Shown here: positions 49,451-59,780 of the stretch, in pieces
Layout of the letters: each line of letters opens with the position of its first letter
Numbering within the stretch: position 1 is the stretch's first letter
DNA from: Pseudacidovorax sp. RU35E
GTDB taxonomy: Bacteria > Pseudomonadota > Gammaproteobacteria > Burkholderiales > Burkholderiaceae_C
NCBI RefSeq assembly: GCF_900156165.1
Contig: NZ_FTMY01000006.1
Location: 62,001 to 126,000, forward strand
Direction: 5' to 3'
Length of the DNA stretch: 64,000 bases
Made by a program: the position numbers and the translations under genes
The notes under the pieces: generated by a model
The model's database searches: none
What the model was told of the DNA's origin: nothing
Seen by the model: the letters and a program-made list of their open reading frames with translations, nothing else

Positions 49451-50533
49451 TCAGCGCGTGCGAGCGAGGGCCCGGGCGAATGCGTCCAGCGTACGCATCG
49501 GTACTTCGCCGACGGCCGTGAGCCACCAGTCGCCCGCGGCGTCGGGCAGTTTGCGCGAGAGGGTGTACGTCGCGCCCTGAGCCTGGGAGGCCTCCTGGCG
49601 CGGCTGTTCGCCATAGGGCTCGAGGAACAGCGAGACGGTGGCCAGTCCGTCAGAAAAGGTCCATTGCAGGATGCGTTTGCGTGGCCCGAAGAAGAAGCGA
49701 GGCTCGCCGATGGGGCGCAGGTAGCTGCTCACCGGCTTGAACCCCGGGACGGGCTGCGACAGGGTCCAGCCTTCTGCCTCGACATTCGCAGCTTCGAGCT
49801 TCGATCGCTCGGTCTTCCAGCCCTGGATGTTGTCCATCATCTCCGTGAGCGCCGGCACGGGCAGAGGCTCCTCGAACTGGAGTTCGGAGAAGGCCGACTG
49901 CTCGACCACCGCGCCGCGCACATCCAGGGTCTGCAGCTTCAGCACCAGACCCGAACGCCGCTCGCACCAGACGCGGTAACCGAAGCGCATCGCATCACGC
50001 GCAACGATCTGCACCACGTCAGCCTCGATGCCCGCCACACGGCCGCGGCCCAACGGTCGCGCGTCGTAGAACTCGGTGATCGAGCTTTCGGTTGCTCCCA
50101 GCAGATTGGGGAAAACGTCGAGGTTCTCGCGCTGCTCGGTCTTGACCAGCCGTTGGTCCGGCAGAAAGGTACGGACCAGTTCATTGCGGCGGAAAGTCGA
50201 TCGCTGCGGCCCGGACAGCGTCTCCACCCGCTCGATGCACACCGGGCCCTCGCACGCGTGCCAGATGCGTGCGCTCGACAGCGCGCCAGCCCCCGTCGAC
50301 ACCACGAAGGTCCCCACATATTCGGTGGTACGCGCCGCCTCGTGCATGCGCCGCAGCCAGTCGATGGCACCCGCCGCGGCGGGCGCCTGCGCAGGCGGCT
50401 GCGGGCCGGGTTGAGGAACGGAAACACCCTGCGGAGGTGCCGCTTGCGCGTCCGACGGCCGGGCAGCCCAGACCAGCACGGCAGCGGGAACAGTCGCAAT
50501 GAGACGGCGGCGCGAGGCAGGGGAAACAGGCAT
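49451..50533 (-). CDS. rseB: sigma-E regulatory protein RseB/MucB
   Basis: Periplasmic protein that protects anti-sigma factor RseA from proteolysis until lipoprotein or LPS stress signals arrive. It has 360 residues: signal peptide to about residue 31, Pro/Ala linker, then the MucB/RseB N-terminal lipid-binding-like domain (DWLRRMHEAARTTEYVGTFV, VETLSGPQRSTFRRNELVRT) and C-terminal domain (LRPIGEPRFFFGPRKRILQW). The usual first-domain WL.RM motif is intact. It lies 26 nt after rseA. Confidence 0.94.
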   Translation of the reverse strand: MPVSPASRRRLIATVPAAVLVWAARPSDAQAAPPQGVSVPQPGPQPPAQAPAAAGAIDWLRRMHEAARTTEYVGTFVVSTGAGALSSARIWHACEGPVCIERVETLSGPQRSTFRRNELVRTFLPDQRLVKTEQRENLDVFPNLLGATESSITEFYDARPLGRGRVAGIEADVVQIVARDAMRFGYRVWCERRSGLVLKLQTLDVRGAVVEQSAFSELQFEEPLPVPALTEMMDNIQGWKTERSKLEAANVEAEGWTLSQPVPGFKPVSSYLRPIGEPRFFFGPRKRILQWTFSDGLATVSLFLEPYGEQPRQEASQAQGATYTLSRKLPDAAGDWWLTAVGEVPMRTLDAFARALARTR

Positions 50534-50559
50534 CGGCAGTGGAATGGCGATCCGGTCGG

Positions 50560-51186
50560 TCAGCGGGACGGCGTCTCGAACGTGGCGTTGCGCAGGAAGC
50601 CCGAGGGCATCTGGGACGCACCACCAGCCGCCTGATGGGCCTCGAGCAGTTCATCGAGCCGCGCGTCCCGCAGCATGACCTCAGGCCGGTTGCCCACCTG
50701 CACGAGGCTTTGTTGCTGCGCAGGGGCCGGAGTGGCTGATGCCAACGTCGGCGCTGCCGCATCCTGGCGGGCCATCTGGGCCCCGCCCGTTGCTCCACCA
50801 CCGGACACGAAGCCCCAGCCGACCGCCGCGGCGACGGCGACCGATGCCACACCGGCGACGAGCCGCCAGCGGAACACCGGCTCATTGGCCGCCTCCGCGC
50901 GCTCGGTCCATGCCACGGGTGGCTGCGTGGACTCCCGGGGACGCAGCACCGGCGGCTCCTGAGCCATGCGCTGGCGCAGTTTGTCGAGGAAAGCATCACT
51001 GTCGGTGCAGACGGTGTGGCGCCCTGTACGCAGGACCTCACCGACGAGGTGATAGGTCTGCCACGACGCCCGAAGCGCATCGTCGCCCGCCACCTGCTGC
51101 ACCGCCTGCGCCACCTCATTAGCCGGCATCTCGCCGTCCATCAGTGCCGACACCTGTTCCAGGGTCTGTTTCCTAAGCTCGTTCAT
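50560..51186 (-). CDS. rseA: anti-sigma-E factor RseA
   Basis: Inner-membrane anti-sigma factor for RpoE. It has 208 residues. The N-terminal cytoplasmic RseA domain (about 5-75) contains the sigma-binding EQVSALMDGEMP and SWQTYHLVGEVLR. One transmembrane helix lies at about 106-127 and a low-complexity periplasmic tail follows. The ATG at 51186 has AGGTG upstream; a GTG 9 nt earlier is also in frame. It lies 13 nt after rpoE, giving near-stoichiometric synthesis. Confidence 0.93.
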   Translation of the reverse strand: MNELRKQTLEQVSALMDGEMPANEVAQAVQQVAGDDALRASWQTYHLVGEVLRTGRHTVCTDSDAFLDKLRQRMAQEPPVLRPRESTQPPVAWTERAEAANEPVFRWRLVAGVASVAVAAAVGWGFVSGGGATGGAQMARQDAAAPTLASATPAPAQQQSLVQVGNRPEVMLRDARLDELLEAHQAAGGASQMPSGFLRNATFETPSR

Positions 51187-51199
51187 GGGATTCACCTGC

Positions 51200-51838
51200 T
51201 CACCAACGTTTGCCCGACTGGTTTTCCAGCAGGGGTTTCACTCGCGCAGAAATCGCCTCGCGTGCCCGGAAGATTCGGGACCGGACGGTGCCGATCGGGC
51301 AATTCATGGCCTCGGCGATTTCCTCGTAGCTCAACCCCTCGATCTCACGCAAGGTCACGGCCTGGCGCAATTCGGCCGGCAGCGCCTCCATGGCGGCATT
51401 CACCGCCGCGGCCACTTCATTGGCCGCAAGCACGGACTCAGGGGTTTCGTCGCTGATTGGTTCGTTTCCGCCGCGGTAAGTTTCATCGTCATCGTCACTG
51501 CTGCGCAGCGCCGCTTCGGACACCGTCGGATCGCGCTTCATGTCCACCAGTGCCTTTTTGGCGGTGTTGACGGCGATCCGGTAGAGCCACGTGTAGAACT
51601 GCGCATCGCCGCGGAACTGGTGCAGTGCCCGATAGGCCCGAATGAAGGTTTCCTGCGCGATGTCCTCGATCAGGTCCACATCGCGCACCATCCGGCCAAT
51701 GAGCCGCTCGATTCGTCGCTGGTATTTCACCACCAGCAGCTCGAAGGCCCTGTCTTCGCCGGCCAGGGTTCGCTGGACCAACAGCAGGTCGGCTTCGCCC
51801 GGACTGCCCGGCGCCGGGGAGGGAGGAGACGTGGTCAC
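51200..51838 (-). CDS. rpoE: ECF sigma factor RpoE (sigma-E)
   Basis: Extracytoplasmic-function sigma factor for envelope stress. It has 212 residues. Region 2 has LVVKYQRRIERLIGRMV, DLIEDIAQETFIRAYRAL and FYTWLYRIAVNTAKKAL. An acidic linker follows, and region 4 has LREIEGLSYEEIAEAMNCPI and GTVRSRIFRAREAI. The start is a GTG at 51838, preceded by GGAGG, and its GTGA overlaps the stop of the upstream membrane-protein gene. First regulator of the rpoE-rseA-rseB-mucD operon. Confidence 0.95.
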   Translation of the reverse strand: MTTSPPSPAPGSPGEADLLLVQRTLAGEDRAFELLVVKYQRRIERLIGRMVRDVDLIEDIAQETFIRAYRALHQFRGDAQFYTWLYRIAVNTAKKALVDMKRDPTVSEAALRSSDDDDETYRGGNEPISDETPESVLAANEVAAAVNAAMEALPAELRQAVTLREIEGLSYEEIAEAMNCPIGTVRSRIFRAREAISARVKPLLENQSGKRW

Positions 51839-52296
51839 GTCGAGGCCTCCCCGGTGCGACGCCCAAGAGTTCGCGCGCCATCGAAGGCCGCCCGGCGCAG
51901 GGCACGCCAACGCAGGGGATCGGTCTGCCGGTCCAGCCAGAACCAGCGCCTGCGGCCATCCGCCGTGGCACAGCGCGCGAGCATCAGCGTCCCGAGGTCG
52001 ATGATCACCTCGAGCACGGCGCCTGACCACGGATCCAGCCCGCGGGCGTCGGTCACCGACCATTCGCCGCCCGCCCAGTGCAGCATGCCCACATCGACGG
52101 AGCGAGCAGTGCGCAGTGCCAGCAACATGCCCGCTGCCGCCGCAGAAACGATCACCAGCGTTGCAGCATCGAAGGCACCGAAATGCAGACACCAGCCCAA
52201 GGCGCCCAGGCCACCTGCGCTGGCAATCCCCAAGTGCAAAGCGGCCGCGCGGCGGGAAGACCCGACCGGAAAACTCACCGCCGGGGCGTGATGCAT
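51835..52296 (-). CDS. hypothetical membrane protein coupled to rpoE
   Basis: A 153-residue protein with two hydrophobic helices close together (about 20-38 and 42-60), then a soluble part with HWAGGEWSVTDARGLDPWSG and ARCATADGRRRWFWLDRQTD. The two-helix hairpin plus small beta domain recalls YgfX/CptA-like proteins, but this is only a resemblance. It begins 49 nt after fabF and overlaps rpoE by 4 nt, so its translation is tied to the sigma factor. Function unknown. Confidence 0.78.
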   Translation of the reverse strand: MHHAPAVSFPVGSSRRAAALHLGIASAGGLGALGWCLHFGAFDAATLVIVSAAAAGMLLALRTARSVDVGMLHWAGGEWSVTDARGLDPWSGAVLEVIIDLGTLMLARCATADGRRRWFWLDRQTDPLRWRALRRAAFDGARTLGRRTGEAST

Positions 52297-52345
52297 GGGA
52301 GGTTCGGAAAGGCGGGTGGCGAACAGAACAACGGCCGGGAACGCG

Positions 52346-53590
52346 TCAGAGCCGCTTGAACACCAGCGTGCCGTTGGTGCCGCCGAAGCCGAAGTTGTTC
52401 TTCACGGCCACGTCGATCTTCATGTCGCGCGCCGTGTTGGCGCAGTAGTCCAGGTCGCATTCCGGATCCTGGTTGAAGATGTTGATGGTCGGCGGACTCT
52501 TCTGAGTGTGTACCGCCAGCACCGTGAACACCGATTCGATGCCGCCAGCGCCCCCGAGAAGGTGGCCCGTCATCGACTTGGTGGAGTTCACCACCATGTC
52601 CCGGGCGTGGTCACCGAAGGCCAGCTTGATGGCGTTCGTCTCGTTGAGGTCGCCCAGCGGGGTGGAGGTGCCGTGCGCATTCAGGTAGTCCACCTGATCG
52701 GCGTTGATGCCGGCGTTGCGCAGGGCAGCCTGCATGCTGCGGCGAGGACCATCCACGCTGGGCGCGGTCATGTGATACGCATCCGCGCTCATGCCGAAGC
52801 CGACGAGCTCGGCGTAGATCCTGGCGCCTCGGGCCTTGGCATGCTCGTATTCCTCGAGCACCAGCACGCCGGCGCCCTCACCCAGCACGAAGCCGTCGCG
52901 GTCCTTGTCCCACGGGCGCGAGGCGGTGGCTGGATCGTCGTTGCGCGTGGAAAGCGCCCGTGCTGCGGCGAAACCGCCGATGCCCAGAGGCGAGACGGTC
53001 GACTCGGCGCCGCCGGCCACCATTACGTCCGCATCGCCGGCCTGGATCAGGCGCGCCGACAGGCCGATGGCATGCAGGCCGGTGGTACAGGCCGTGACCA
53101 CTGCGATGTTCGGGCCCGTGAAGCCGTACTTGATCGACAGGTGGCCCGAGATCATGTTGATGATCGAAGCCGGCACGAAGAAGGGCGAGATGCGCCGCGG
53201 ACCCCGGTTGGTCAGCTCGGCATGCGTCTCTTCGATCATCGGCAGGCCACCGATGCCCGAGCCGATGTTGCAGCCGATGCGCTCAGCCAGTTCGGGCGAT
53301 AGCGCCTCCCCGGTCGGCAGACCACTGTCTTCCACCGCCTGGATCGAGGCGGCCAGTCCGAGATGGATGAAGCGGTCCATGTGACGCGCTTCCTTCTCGG
53401 AGATGTATTGGGTGATGTCGAAGCCCTTGACCTGCCCCGCGAAGCGGCACGCCAGGTTGCTGGCATCAAAGCTGGTGACGGTGCTGATCCCCGACTGGCC
53501 CGCCACGAGATTGGCCCAGCTTTCGGCCACAGTGTTTCCGACGGGGGAGATGCAACCGAGCCCGGTGACGACGACGCGGCGTTGAGTCAT
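52346..53590 (-). CDS. fabF: 3-oxoacyl-[ACP] synthase II FabF
   Basis: Elongating condensing enzyme of type II fatty-acid synthesis. It has 414 residues. The Cys-His-His triad is Cys168 ([10 protein letters not shown]), His306 ([12 protein letters not shown]) and His343 ([11 protein letters not shown]). The start [20 protein letters not shown] is typical. It is 181 nt after acpP and ends before the two-helix protein and rpoE. Confidence 0.98.
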   Translation of the reverse strand: MTQRRVVVTGLGCISPVGNTVAESWANLVAGQSGISTVTSFDASNLACRFAGQVKGFDITQYISEKEARHMDRFIHLGLAASIQAVEDSGLPTGEALSPELAERIGCNIGSGIGGLPMIEETHAELTNRGPRRISPFFVPASIINMISGHLSIKYGFTGPNIAVVTACTTGLHAIGLSARLIQAGDADVMVAGGAESTVSPLGIGGFAAARALSTRNDDPATASRPWDKDRDGFVLGEGAGVLVLEEYEHAKARGARIYAELVGFGMSADAYHMTAPSVDGPRRSMQAALRNAGINADQVDYLNAHGTSTPLGDLNETNAIKLAFGDHARDMVVNSTKSMTGHLLGGAGGIESVFTVLAVHTQKSPPTINIFNQDPECDLDYCANTARDMKIDVAVKNNFGFGGTNGTLVFKRL

Positions 53591-53771
53591 GCCGGCGAAC
53601 CTTTCTGCAATGGTGGGTCTCCCAGAGGTGAGGCGTGAGGCGCCTGGTGCGTCGCTGTCAGGACGGTTCCGGGAGGAAGTGAAGCCGAAGGCCCGCGAAA
53701 CGGGAGAGGAGGGAGCCTCGCAAAGCGCCGGTCGTGCAGCGCAGCGGGCAAACGGCTTGGATCTTGGCCGA

Positions 53772-54011
<240 letters not shown>

Positions 54012-54045
54012 TTAGGTTCCCTCTGAGGGTGGTAAAGAATCAAGG

Positions 54046-54051
54046 ATTTTA
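54046..54051 (-). promoter_or_regulatory. -10 box upstream of acpP
   Basis: TAAAAT read on the minus strand, 34 nt before the acpP start. The GCTAAAATC context is shared with the candidate lysS promoter at 37025-37030. The -35 is not clear. Confidence 0.45.
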
Positions 54052-54163
54052 GCCGGGCCGCTCCGGGCAAAGTCCCGGCAAGGGCCTACGGCCGCTCGGA
54101 GAAGCCACTGTCCAGCCCATCGCGCAGATTTGTCCGACAGGCGGCTGTGCGGCGGCGGGTGGA

Positions 54164-54907
54164 TTACATGTACATGCCGCCGTTGACGTGCAGCTCCTGG
54201 CCCGTCACGTAGCCGGCCTGCGGCGACGCGAGATAGGCCACGGCATGGGCCACATCGGCCGGCTTGCCTAAATGGCCCAGCGGAATCTGCGACAGCAGCG
54301 CCTGCTGCTGGGCCTCAGGCAGGCTGGCGGTCATGTCGGTCTCGATGAAGCCGGGAGCGACGCAGTTGACCGTGATCGCGCGGCTGCCCAGTTCGCGGGC
54401 CAGTGCACGGGTCATGCCTGCCACGCCCGACTTGGCGGCCGCATAGTTGGCCTGTCCGGCGTTGCCGGAGGCGCCCACCACGCTGGTGATGCTGATGATG
54501 CGGCCGTAGCGCTGCTTCATCATCGGCCGGATCACTGCACGCGACATCCGGAAGACAGCCTTCAGATTGGTGTCGATGACGGCGTCCCAGTCCTCGTCCT
54601 TCAGACGCATGGCGAGCATGTCGCGGGTGATGCCGGCGTTGTTGACGAGCACGTGCAGGCCACCGTGGGCCTTCACGATGGCGTCGATCATGGCTTCCAC
54701 GGCCGGGCCGTCGGTGACATTCAGCACCTGGCCTTCACCCCCGTGGGGCGACAGCGCTGCGCCGATCTTGGCGGCGCCGTCGGCGCTCGTGCCCGTGCCG
54801 ATGACCTTGTAGCCGCGCTGGGCGAGTTCCAGCGCGATGGCTGCGCCGATGCCGCGCGTGGCGCCGGTGACGAGGGCCACCTGGCCCTGGATCGCGGGAG
54901 TGTTCAT
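54164..54907 (-). CDS. fabG: 3-oxoacyl-[ACP] reductase FabG
   Basis: NADPH-dependent reductase of the fatty-acid cycle, short-chain dehydrogenase fold. It has 247 residues. The cofactor loop is VTGATRGIGAAIA (residues 13-25), NNAG is at 89-92, and the catalytic Ser142, Tyr155 and Lys159 lie in SITSVVGASGNAGQANYAAA and the next residues. It lies 30 nt after fabD. Confidence 0.98.
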   Translation of the reverse strand: MNTPAIQGQVALVTGATRGIGAAIALELAQRGYKVIGTGTSADGAAKIGAALSPHGGEGQVLNVTDGPAVEAMIDAIVKAHGGLHVLVNNAGITRDMLAMRLKDEDWDAVIDTNLKAVFRMSRAVIRPMMKQRYGRIISITSVVGASGNAGQANYAAAKSGVAGMTRALARELGSRAITVNCVAPGFIETDMTASLPEAQQQALLSQIPLGHLGKPADVAHAVAYLASPQAGYVTGQELHVNGGMYM

Positions 54908-54937
54908 GCGTGTTTCCAGAAAAAGGGAGAAACGGCG

Positions 54938-55885
54938 TCAGGCGACCAGTTGCCGCGCTTCACCCAGCGAAGCCGGATCCTGGATGAAGCCGCTGGCCAG
55001 GCCAGGCGCAATGCGCTTGACCATGCCCGACAGGACCTTGCCGGGGCCGCATTCGACGACCGCCTCGACGCTGCGGGCCTGCAGGGCCTGCACGCTCTCG
55101 ACCCAGCGAACCGGACCTGCCGCCTGGCGCACCAGCGCCTCACGGATGCGAGCCGGATCGGTTTCGACAGCGACGTCGATGTTGTTGAGCACCGGAATCT
55201 GCGGCGTCTTCAAATCGACCTCGGCCAGGCGTCGCGCAAGCGCCTCGGCCGCCGGCTTCATCAGGCTGGAGTGGAAGGGCGCCGAAACCGGCAACGGCAG
55301 CGCACGCTTGGCGCCCTGGCTCTTGAGCAGTTCGCAAGCGCGCTCGACGGCCGCCTTGCTGCCTGCGATCACCGTCTGCATCGGGTCGTTGAAGTTGACG
55401 GCCTCGACCACTTCGCCGGGGGTGCCCATGGCGGCCGTGGCCTCGGCGCAGCCGGCCTTCACCTGCTCTGCGGCCATGCCCAGGATGGCAGCCATGGCGC
55501 CCGTACCGACCGGCACGGCTTCCTGCATCGCCTGGGCACGGAATCGCACCAGCGGCGCGGCCTGCGCCAGCGTCAGAACGCCGGCGGCGACCAGCGCGGA
55601 GTACTCGCCGAGCGAGTGACCGGCCACCACCGACGGTTGGGCGCCGCCTTCGGCCAGCCAGGCGCGCCAAGCGGCGATGCCAGCCACCAGCATCACCGGC
55701 TGGGTGTTGGTGGTGAGGGCCAGGATTTCCTTCGGGCCTTCCTTGATCAGCAGGCCCACGTCCTGACCCAGCGCCTCGGACGCCTCGGCGAGCGTCTCGC
55801 GCACGGCAGGATGGTCGCCCCAGGCGTCGAGCATGCCCACGGACTGCGAGCCCTGCCCCGGAAAGACGAATGCGAAGTTCTTCAT
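54938..55885 (-). CDS. fabD: malonyl-CoA:ACP transacylase FabD
   Basis: Transfers malonate from CoA to ACP. It has 315 residues. The nucleophile Ser91 is in VVAGHSLGEYSALVAAG, QGSQSVGM marks the oxyanion loop and the catalytic His is in VSAPFHSSLMKPA. The ATG at 55885 gives the family N-terminus MKNFAFVFPGQGSQ; nine upstream in-frame residues are unconserved. Confidence 0.98.
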   Translation of the reverse strand: MKNFAFVFPGQGSQSVGMLDAWGDHPAVRETLAEASEALGQDVGLLIKEGPKEILALTTNTQPVMLVAGIAAWRAWLAEGGAQPSVVAGHSLGEYSALVAAGVLTLAQAAPLVRFRAQAMQEAVPVGTGAMAAILGMAAEQVKAGCAEATAAMGTPGEVVEAVNFNDPMQTVIAGSKAAVERACELLKSQGAKRALPLPVSAPFHSSLMKPAAEALARRLAEVDLKTPQIPVLNNIDVAVETDPARIREALVRQAAGPVRWVESVQALQARSVEAVVECGPGKVLSGMVKRIAPGLASGFIQDPASLGEARQLVA

Positions 55886-55958
55886 GGTGGTTGAGTCTCC
55901 ATCTGCGCGCATCTCGTGATGACACGACGCCAGGCGAATCCCTGAGGAAGGGCGCGCC

Positions 55959-56936
55959 TTACAGGTTCAGCAGCACGGCGCCCCAGGTGAAGCCGCCGCC
56001 CACGCCTTCGAGCATGACCGTGTCGCCAGTGCGCACCTTGCCGTCGCGCACCGCGGAATCGAGCGCCAGCGGGATCGATGCGGCTGACGTGTTGCCGTGC
56101 TCGTGCACGGTCACGATCACCTTGTCCAGGCCAAGCTTCAGCTTCTTGGCGGTGCCATGCATGATGCGGATGTTGGCCTGATGCGGGATCAGCCAGTCGA
56201 TGTCGGCCTCGGTCTTGCCGGCCTTGGCCAGCGTGGCGCGTGCCGCCTCTTCGAGCACGCGCACCGCCAGCTTGAAGACGGCCTGCCCATCCATGTGCAA
56301 CAGCGGCGTGCCCAGCACCTGACCACCCGACACATGGCCGGGCACGCACAGGATGCCCACATGTGAGCCATCGGCATGCAGATCGCTGGCCAGGATGCCG
56401 GGCGTGTCGCTGGCCTCCAGCACCACGGCGCCGGCACCGTCGCCGAACAGCACGCAGGTGGTACGGTCGTTGAAGTCCAGGATGCGCGAGAACACCTCGG
56501 CGCCCACCACGAGTGCGCATTTGGCAGCGCCAGTGCGCACCATGGCATCGGCCACCGTCAGCGCATAGACGAAGCCGCTGCACACGGCCTGCACGTCGAA
56601 GGCTGGGCAGCCGGCGATGCCGAGCTTGTGCTGGAGGATGGCGGCCGACGAAGGAAACACCATGTCGGGCGTGGATGTGGCCACGATGATCAGGTCCACC
56701 TCGGCAGCGCTGCGGCCGGCGGCTTCCAGTGCATGCCGGCAGGCTTCCAGCGCCAGATCGCTGCTGTTGACACCGTCCGCCACGAAATGGCGGGCATGGA
56801 TGCCGGTGCGCTCGACGATCCATTCGTTGGATGTCTCGATGCCGCGACCAGCCAGTTCCTGCGCCAGTTCGTCGTTGCTGACCCGGCGCGGCGGCAGGTA
56901 GCTGCCGGTACCGGTGATGCGGGAATAGAGCGTCAT
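55959..56936 (-). CDS. fabH: 3-oxoacyl-[ACP] synthase III FabH
   Basis: Initiates fatty-acid synthesis from acetyl-CoA and malonyl-ACP. It has 325 residues. The Cys-His-Asn triad is Cys119 ([13 protein letters not shown]), the His of [12 protein letters not shown] and the Asn of [14 protein letters not shown]. The start overlaps the plsX stop in ATGA. Confidence 0.98.
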   Translation of the reverse strand: MTLYSRITGTGSYLPPRRVSNDELAQELAGRGIETSNEWIVERTGIHARHFVADGVNSSDLALEACRHALEAAGRSAAEVDLIIVATSTPDMVFPSSAAILQHKLGIAGCPAFDVQAVCSGFVYALTVADAMVRTGAAKCALVVGAEVFSRILDFNDRTTCVLFGDGAGAVVLEASDTPGILASDLHADGSHVGILCVPGHVSGGQVLGTPLLHMDGQAVFKLAVRVLEEAARATLAKAGKTEADIDWLIPHQANIRIMHGTAKKLKLGLDKVIVTVHEHGNTSAASIPLALDSAVRDGKVRTGDTVMLEGVGGGFTWGAVLLNL

Positions 56937-58024
56937 GAGGCTTGGAGTGCCGCGTTGTCGGTGGGCGCCGTCACCTCGGGCCGCGCCAGCAAGGGGGCGG
57001 CATGGGCGATGCGGGCGCGGACGCGGTCGAGCAGGTTGTTGCGGGCGGCATCATAAGCGCGATCCAGCGCGTGCCCGAAGGCCAGCTCGTCGGCCGACCC
57101 GTGGCTCTTGAACACGAGTCCACGCAGGCCCAGCAGCGCTGCGCCGTTGTAGCGGCGGTGGTCCAGCCGCTTCTTGAGTGCCTTCAGCACCGGGTAGGAG
57201 ACCAGCGCCGCAACCTTGCTCATCAGGCCGCGCGAGTACTCCTGCTTGAGAAAGTCCACGATCATCGACGCCACGCCCTCGGTGGCCTTCAGCGCCACGT
57301 TGCCGACGAAGCCGTCGCACACCACGATGTCGGTGGTGCCCTTGAAGATGTCGTTGCCTTCCACGTTGCCGTGGAAGTTGAGGTCGCGCGACTCGGCCGC
57401 CTGGCGCAGCAGCACGCTGGCGCGCTTGATGACCTCGCTGCCCTTGATGACCTCTTCGCCCACGTTGAGCAGGCCCACCGTGGGCGAATCGTCGCCGCTC
57501 ATCGACGACACCAGCGCCGAGCCCAGCACCGCGAACTGCAGCAGCGTCTCCGCATCGCAGTCCACGTTGGCACCCAGGTCGAGCATGGTGGTCGCCCCGC
57601 CCTTCATGTTGGGCAACTGCGTGGCGATGGCCGGCCGGTCGATGCCTTCCAGCGTCTTGAGCACGTAGCGGGCGATGGCCATCAGCGCGCCGGTGTTGCC
57701 AGCGGAGACGGCCGCATGCGCAGCGCCGTCCTTGACCTGCTGGATGGCCACGCGCATCGACGAATCCTTCTTGCGGCGCAGTGCCACCTCGACCGGATCG
57801 TCCATGCCCACCACCTCGGTGGCGACCACGTGTCGCGCCCGCTCGTGGCTGAAGCCGGCCACGGCCGATTCGACGCCGACCAGTATTAGGCGGGCATCAG
57901 GATGGTTGTCGAGAAAACGACGGCAAGCCGCGAGCGTGACGCGGGGGCCATGGTCGCCGCCCATGCAATCGACCGCGAGGGTGATCGCCGTGGCAGCAGG
58001 AGCGTGCGGATCGGTGCTGGACAT
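56933..58024 (-). CDS. plsX: phosphate acyltransferase PlsX
   Basis: Makes acyl-phosphate from acyl-ACP for phospholipid synthesis. It has 363 residues. The family start [37 protein letters not shown] and [19 protein letters not shown] are intact. The start is the ATG at 58024; a TTG directly upstream is also in frame. It is between rpmF and fabH, linking phospholipid and fatty-acid synthesis. Confidence 0.98.
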   Translation of the reverse strand: MSSTDPHAPAATAITLAVDCMGGDHGPRVTLAACRRFLDNHPDARLILVGVESAVAGFSHERARHVVATEVVGMDDPVEVALRRKKDSSMRVAIQQVKDGAAHAAVSAGNTGALMAIARYVLKTLEGIDRPAIATQLPNMKGGATTMLDLGANVDCDAETLLQFAVLGSALVSSMSGDDSPTVGLLNVGEEVIKGSEVIKRASVLLRQAAESRDLNFHGNVEGNDIFKGTTDIVVCDGFVGNVALKATEGVASMIVDFLKQEYSRGLMSKVAALVSYPVLKALKKRLDHRRYNGAALLGLRGLVFKSHGSADELAFGHALDRAYDAARNNLLDRVRARIAHAAPLLARPEVTAPTDNAALQAS

Positions 58025-58084
58025 CAAAACAAAGGCCCGACGCTACGGGTTCAGTAGCCTCGGGCCTTGGCCTTGAAGGGGCAA

Positions 58085-58267
58085 TCAGGCTTCGTTTTTG
58101 GTCTTCAGGACCTTGCGACCACGGTAGAAGCCGTTGGGGCTGATGTGGTGGCGCAGATGCGTTTCGCCCGTGGTGGGCTCGACGGCGATGCCGGGCACGC
58201 CCAGCGCGTTGTGCGAACGGTGCATGCCGCGCTTGGAAGGCGACTTCTTGTTTTGCTGAACGGCCAT
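58085..58267 (-). CDS. rpmF: 50S ribosomal protein L32
   Basis: A 60-residue ribosomal protein starting [20 protein letters not shown]. It lacks the zinc-binding cysteine pairs seen in some L32 forms, as is usual for this lineage. It is 60 nt before plsX. The 278 nt upstream to yceD hold no gene; a TATACT sequence on its strand at 58495-58500 is a possible -10. Confidence 0.97.
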   Translation of the reverse strand: MAVQQNKKSPSKRGMHRSHNALGVPGIAVEPTTGETHLRHHISPNGFYRGRKVLKTKNEA

Positions 58268-58545
58268 GGTTGGCTCCTGCGAATCTGTTGGGGTGGCGGA
58301 AAGGCGCGAGACCCTGAGGCAGCGGCGCCAGCGGTCGAACCAGCCGGCTAACCGCGCTGCAACCCGCGAGTGCCCTGCCCAGACCAGTCGGAAGCAACCG
58401 ACCAGAAAAGGCGCAGCACCGGGGGCGGCCCGGACATGCACGAAGCATTCGTGCATCGTCTGACAAGGCCTGCGGCATGCGCGCGAAGCCAGCGAGTATA
58501 GCCCAGCTGGACCACCCAGCGCCAGAGGCCGCGATGAACGCAATG

Positions 58546-59115
58546 TCAGTCCTTGTGAGATCCGGGCTTGCCCTTGCGCAGACCCTCGAGTACTGCGAAA
58601 GGATTTGGCTTGTCGGCACCCGCAGTGTCGAAGTCATCATCCACGGCCGAAAGGCGCGGCGGCTGCGGACAGACCTCGTGGCGTGGCGCCACCGGGATGT
58701 CCATCAGCAGTTCGTCCTCCACCAGCGCACGCAGGTCGAAGTCGGCCTCGAGGGCCAGCACGTCCTCCTCGGCCTCCTCGTCCTCGGCAGCAGCCGTGGC
58801 CTCGTCGGCGACGAAGCGGAACCAGCGGTCTACCGAAAGCGCCGTCGGCACAGGACCCAGGCATCGCTGGCAGACGAGCGGCAGTTCGGTGTCGGCCTCC
58901 ACATGCAGCCAGGGCACGCCCGGACCGGCGGCGTTGCCGCGCATCTCGCCGTGGGCACGCCAGCGGACCTCAACCGGCGGGGCAACGGGGGTGGCCTGGG
59001 CCGCCTCTGCAGTGAGCCGCGGCCACTGCGCCAACGGCGTGGCCTCGGCCAGTGCGGCACCCGCCTGGGCGAAGGCCTTCACATCCAGGCGTGCGACATC
59101 GAATTCCTTTTTCAT
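58546..59115 (-). CDS. yceD: DUF177 / YceD-family protein
   Basis: A 189-residue protein of the YceD (DUF177) family, which lies upstream of rpmF in most proteobacteria and is linked to 23S rRNA metabolism. The conserved [20 protein letters not shown] carries the usual Cys-x-x-Cys. An acidic patch ([20 protein letters not shown]), [19 protein letters not shown] and the terminal [13 protein letters not shown] follow. The ATG at 59115 gives the family N-terminus. It is divergent from maf. Confidence 0.92.
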   Translation of the reverse strand: MKKEFDVARLDVKAFAQAGAALAEATPLAQWPRLTAEAAQATPVAPPVEVRWRAHGEMRGNAAGPGVPWLHVEADTELPLVCQRCLGPVPTALSVDRWFRFVADEATAAAEDEEAEEDVLALEADFDLRALVEDELLMDIPVAPRHEVCPQPPRLSAVDDDFDTAGADKPNPFAVLEGLRKGKPGSHKD

Positions 59116-59198
59116 GGGATGAAGTCTACGTCGCACCTGTCCAGTGCACAGGCCATCGGCCGACCTCGGGGGCGCGGCGGCTCGTCGAGAATCTGACC

Positions 59199-59780
59199 AT
59201 GCCACCCAACGTGATCCTGGGATCGACCTCCCGCTACCGCCGCGAACTGCTGTCGCGGCTGCACCTCCCCTTCGACGTCCAGGCCCCCGAGGTGGACGAG
59301 ACCCCGCACCCCGGCGAGGCGCCCGCCGCGCTCGCCGTCCGCCTGGCCCTGGCCAAGGCGCAGGCCGTGGCCGAGCGCTTTCCAGAAGCCATCGTCATCG
59401 GATCCGACCAGGTGGCCGATCTGGATGGCGAGCCCTTGGGAAAGCCCGGTGACCATGCCCGGGCCACCGCGCAATTGCGTCGCATGCGTGGGCGCACCCT
59501 GATCTTCCAGACCGCTCTGGCGGTGGTGTGCAAGGCCACCGGCTTCGTACAGCAGGACCTGGCACCTGTGCGCGTGGTGTTCCGCAGGCTGGACGACGCG
59601 GCCATCGAGCACTACCTGCGCACCGAGCAGCCCTATGACTGCGCCGGAAGCGCCAAGAGCGAAGGTCTGGGCATCGCCCTTCTCGAGTCCATCGACAGCG
59701 ACGACCCCACGGCACTGATCGGCCTCCCGCTGATCCGCACCTGCCGCCTGCTGCGCGCCGCGGGGGTGGACCTGCTGTGA
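59199..59780 (+). CDS. Maf-family nucleoside triphosphate pyrophosphatase
   Basis: House-cleaning pyrophosphatase that hydrolyses modified or non-canonical NTPs. It has 193 residues. The family motifs are ILGSTSRYRRELLSRL at the start, DETPHPGE, VIGSDQVADLDGEPLGKPG and CAGSAKSEGLGIALLESIDS. In E. coli terms it is closer to YceF than to YhdE, judged by the GSDQVA motif and by its neighbours yceD-rpmF. It ends in a GTGA overlap with the methyltransferase gene. Confidence 0.93.
   Translation: MPPNVILGSTSRYRRELLSRLHLPFDVQAPEVDETPHPGEAPAALAVRLALAKAQAVAERFPEAIVIGSDQVADLDGEPLGKPGDHARATAQLRRMRGRTLIFQTALAVVCKATGFVQQDLAPVRVVFRRLDDAAIEHYLRTEQPYDCAGSAKSEGLGIALLESIDSDDPTALIGLPLIRTCRLLRAAGVDLL

Noticed and set aside
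58085-58543. Extended frame upstream of rpmF
   Set aside because: L32 begins at 58267; the upstream residues are unconserved and span the probable rpmF promoter.
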